A DNA stretch of 64,000 bases, from assembly GCA_016192705.1 (NCBI GenBank), contig JACPTQ010000015.1, positions 1 through 64,000 on the forward strand, given 5' to 3'. A model generated the notes under the pieces. That model did not search any database. It saw only the letters and a list, made by a program, of their open reading frames with translations, and was not told where the DNA came from. Position numbers and translations under genes: made by a program. This DNA comes from Deltaproteobacteria bacterium. Lineage in GTDB: Bacteria; Myxococcota; JACPTQ01. Positions 62,851 through 64,000 of the stretch are shown piece by piece (the stretch's first letter is position 1; every line of letters starts with the position of its first letter).

Positions 62851-64000
62851 ATGAATTCGTGGCTTAGGGCCCTTTCCGTAACCCCCCTCGTTCTCGCAAA
62901 TTCACCCGCGCGCGCCGACGCGCCGCTCTTCGACCCGAGTGCCATCGTGCGCGAAGTGCCGCTCTGCAAGCTCGTCGCGGGGTTCGTTAAGGCGCCTTGC
63001 GCGTCGAAACTCGTCGGCGAAACGATCCTTCCCGAGCTCTTGCCGATCCGCATTGAGGGCTTGCGGGCGTCGCAAACCATCGTCGACCTCGACACCGGCG
63101 ATTGGAAGTCGAAGCTGCGCGGCTGGATTAACGATGGCCTCGACTGGCTGGGCGTCCCGGAGCGCTACACAATTCCAAAGAAAATCGGCGTTGAATTCTT
63201 GATCGACATCGCGATGACCGAGGCCTCGCTTCGCGTCCCGAGCGGCCGCACGCTCGTGAATCCTGAGTTTGACGCGCGCATCGCGGTTAAAACAAAGGTT
63301 GTCTCGCGCGGCCCATTCCACAACATGACGTTCAACGCCGCTGGGCGCGTCTCGGGCCGAATGTACCTGACCGTCGCGCCGCACGGCACCGCCTGCACCG
63401 ACAAGAAACCCGATTGGGCGATGTTCATCGTTAACATGGAGCTGACGCGCCTCGACCTCGACAAGATTCCCGACTTCATCGACGGGAGCGGCCTCTTCAT
63501 GTCGATCATCAACTGGGGTCTCAGCAAAGCGTACGTCGACTTCCCGGCTTACAAGACACGCGGACTCGCGGTTTGCTTGAGCGGCAAATGCCCGCTCCCA
63601 CCGACCGCACCGACATCGTTCAAGGTGCGCCTCGGCGGCCAAGGTTCCGCGGATCGCGCGATTGAAATCGCCATGGCCGAGGGAAAAGCGCCGGCGCTCA
63701 AATTCAAAGACCACACGGTTCTTTGTCGCATCACCGACAAAGCCCTCACAGCGCCCTGCACCGACGACTTCGTGAACCACATGGCGCGTCTGCTTCTCCC
63801 CTTGCGCGTGCCCGTGCCCTCGGCGTTGGTTGGCACCGACGGCGTGACGGTCGAGGCGTCGAGCCTCATCGTCGACGTCGAGAAGCCACGCGAACTCCAC
63901 GTCGCCGCGGCGGCCAATCTCATGAAGACGGGGCGCTCTGACAAGATGTCGCTCAAGCTCGGGGCCGGGCTGGAGCTCAAATCGGCCTGCGACAAAAAAA
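62851..64000 (+). CDS. Secreted protein of unknown function, cut by the window edge
   Basis: The frame is open for 383 codons from ATG 62851 (behind GGAGGG) to the right edge without a stop. A signal peptide (LRALSVTPLVLANSPARA) precedes a beta-rich protein with repeated paired motifs (VEFLIDIAMTEASLRVPSG, GRMYLTVAPHGTACTDKKP). Cysteines are spaced as possible disulfides (CLSGKCPLPP). No domain was recognised. Sequence beyond the window is needed for the C-terminus. Confidence 0.85.
   Translation, partial: MNSWLRALSVTPLVLANSPARADAPLFDPSAIVREVPLCKLVAGFVKAPCASKLVGETILPELLPIRIEGLRASQTIVDLDTGDWKSKLRGWINDGLDWLGVPERYTIPKKIGVEFLIDIAMTEASLRVPSGRTLVNPEFDARIAVKTKVVSRGPFHNMTFNAAGRVSGRMYLTVAPHGTACTDKKPDWAMFIVNMELTRLDLDKIPDFIDGSGLFMSIINWGLSKAYVDFPAYKTRGLAVCLSGKCPLPPTAPTSFKVRLGGQGSADRAIEIAMAEGKAPALKFKDHTVLCRITDKALTAPCTDDFVNHMARLLLPLRVPVPSALVGTDGVTVEASSLIVDVEKPRELHVAAAANLMKTGRSDKMSLKLGAGLELKSACDKK

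Noticed and set aside
1-64000. tRNA, rRNA and intact transposase genes
   Set aside because: Read for cloverleaf-like stretches, rRNA cores and DDE-type transposases; none was convincing. Small RNAs cannot be excluded by eye.

Overview
The window is a GC-rich, gene-dense bacterial chromosome segment. It looks like a Myxococcota-type (former Deltaproteobacteria) organism. The evidence is a large load of secreted lipoproteins, Asp/Gly/Ala-rich linkers, Dickkopf-like Cys repeats, RCC1 propellers, a CFIATAA-type C-terminal region, a DUF4476 domain and a barrel resembling the MXAN_2562 family. No rRNA, tRNA, CRISPR array, prophage or intact insertion sequence was seen. Housekeeping genes are ppdK, the rpsB-tsf-pyrH-frr cluster and moaC.

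Layout: ppdK (299-3001) is followed 6 bp later by a tightly coupled envelope operon (3008-11688). It encodes two beta-propeller lipoproteins, a LolC/E-like permease, a 72-aa membrane protein, two FadL-like barrels and a Cys-rich/propeller lipoprotein. Then come a secreted lipase-like hydrolase, a TPR lipoprotein, the translation cluster on the minus strand (15331-18206), hydrolases, an isoaspartyl peptidase, a SPATA20-like protein, a secreted CX5R phosphatase and several secreted unknowns. From 27 to 34 kb lie a Cys-repeat lipoprotein, a histidine phosphatase, a MITE-like element and a minus-strand operon (FnIII/barrel fusion, moaC, Wza-like exporter, unknown). A 1575-aa RCC1 protein, further secreted proteins, an enoyl-CoA hydratase and a class II aldolase follow. 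Next is a giant secreted protein (44715-51082) with two smaller lipoproteins, a degenerate sigma-54 activator, a caspase-like lipoprotein, a barrel, an ECF sigma/FecR pair, an ARPP-1 protein and a secreted protein running off the right edge.

Three patterns stand out. (1) Short imperfect-palindromic repeats have been captured in frame by genes. One family (around CTCTGTGCCTCTGTGGTT) supplies the hydrophobic core of four export signals in the 3-11.7 kb operon, and a second family (around TTTGCGTCTTTGCG) supplies a fifth. Related copies form inserts in the isoaspartyl peptidase and two sigma/anti-sigma-region proteins. (2) A ~165-bp dispersed intergenic repeat occurs three times (61-226, 12888-13052, 61504-61659). 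(3) frr, moaC and the giant gene each carry an out-of-frame deletion at a place where family conservation or the internal repeat pattern predicts extra residues. These are either assembly errors or real lesions and need read-level checking before any biology is built on them.

Functions of the many secreted proteins are mostly inferred from visible motifs and are flagged as such.
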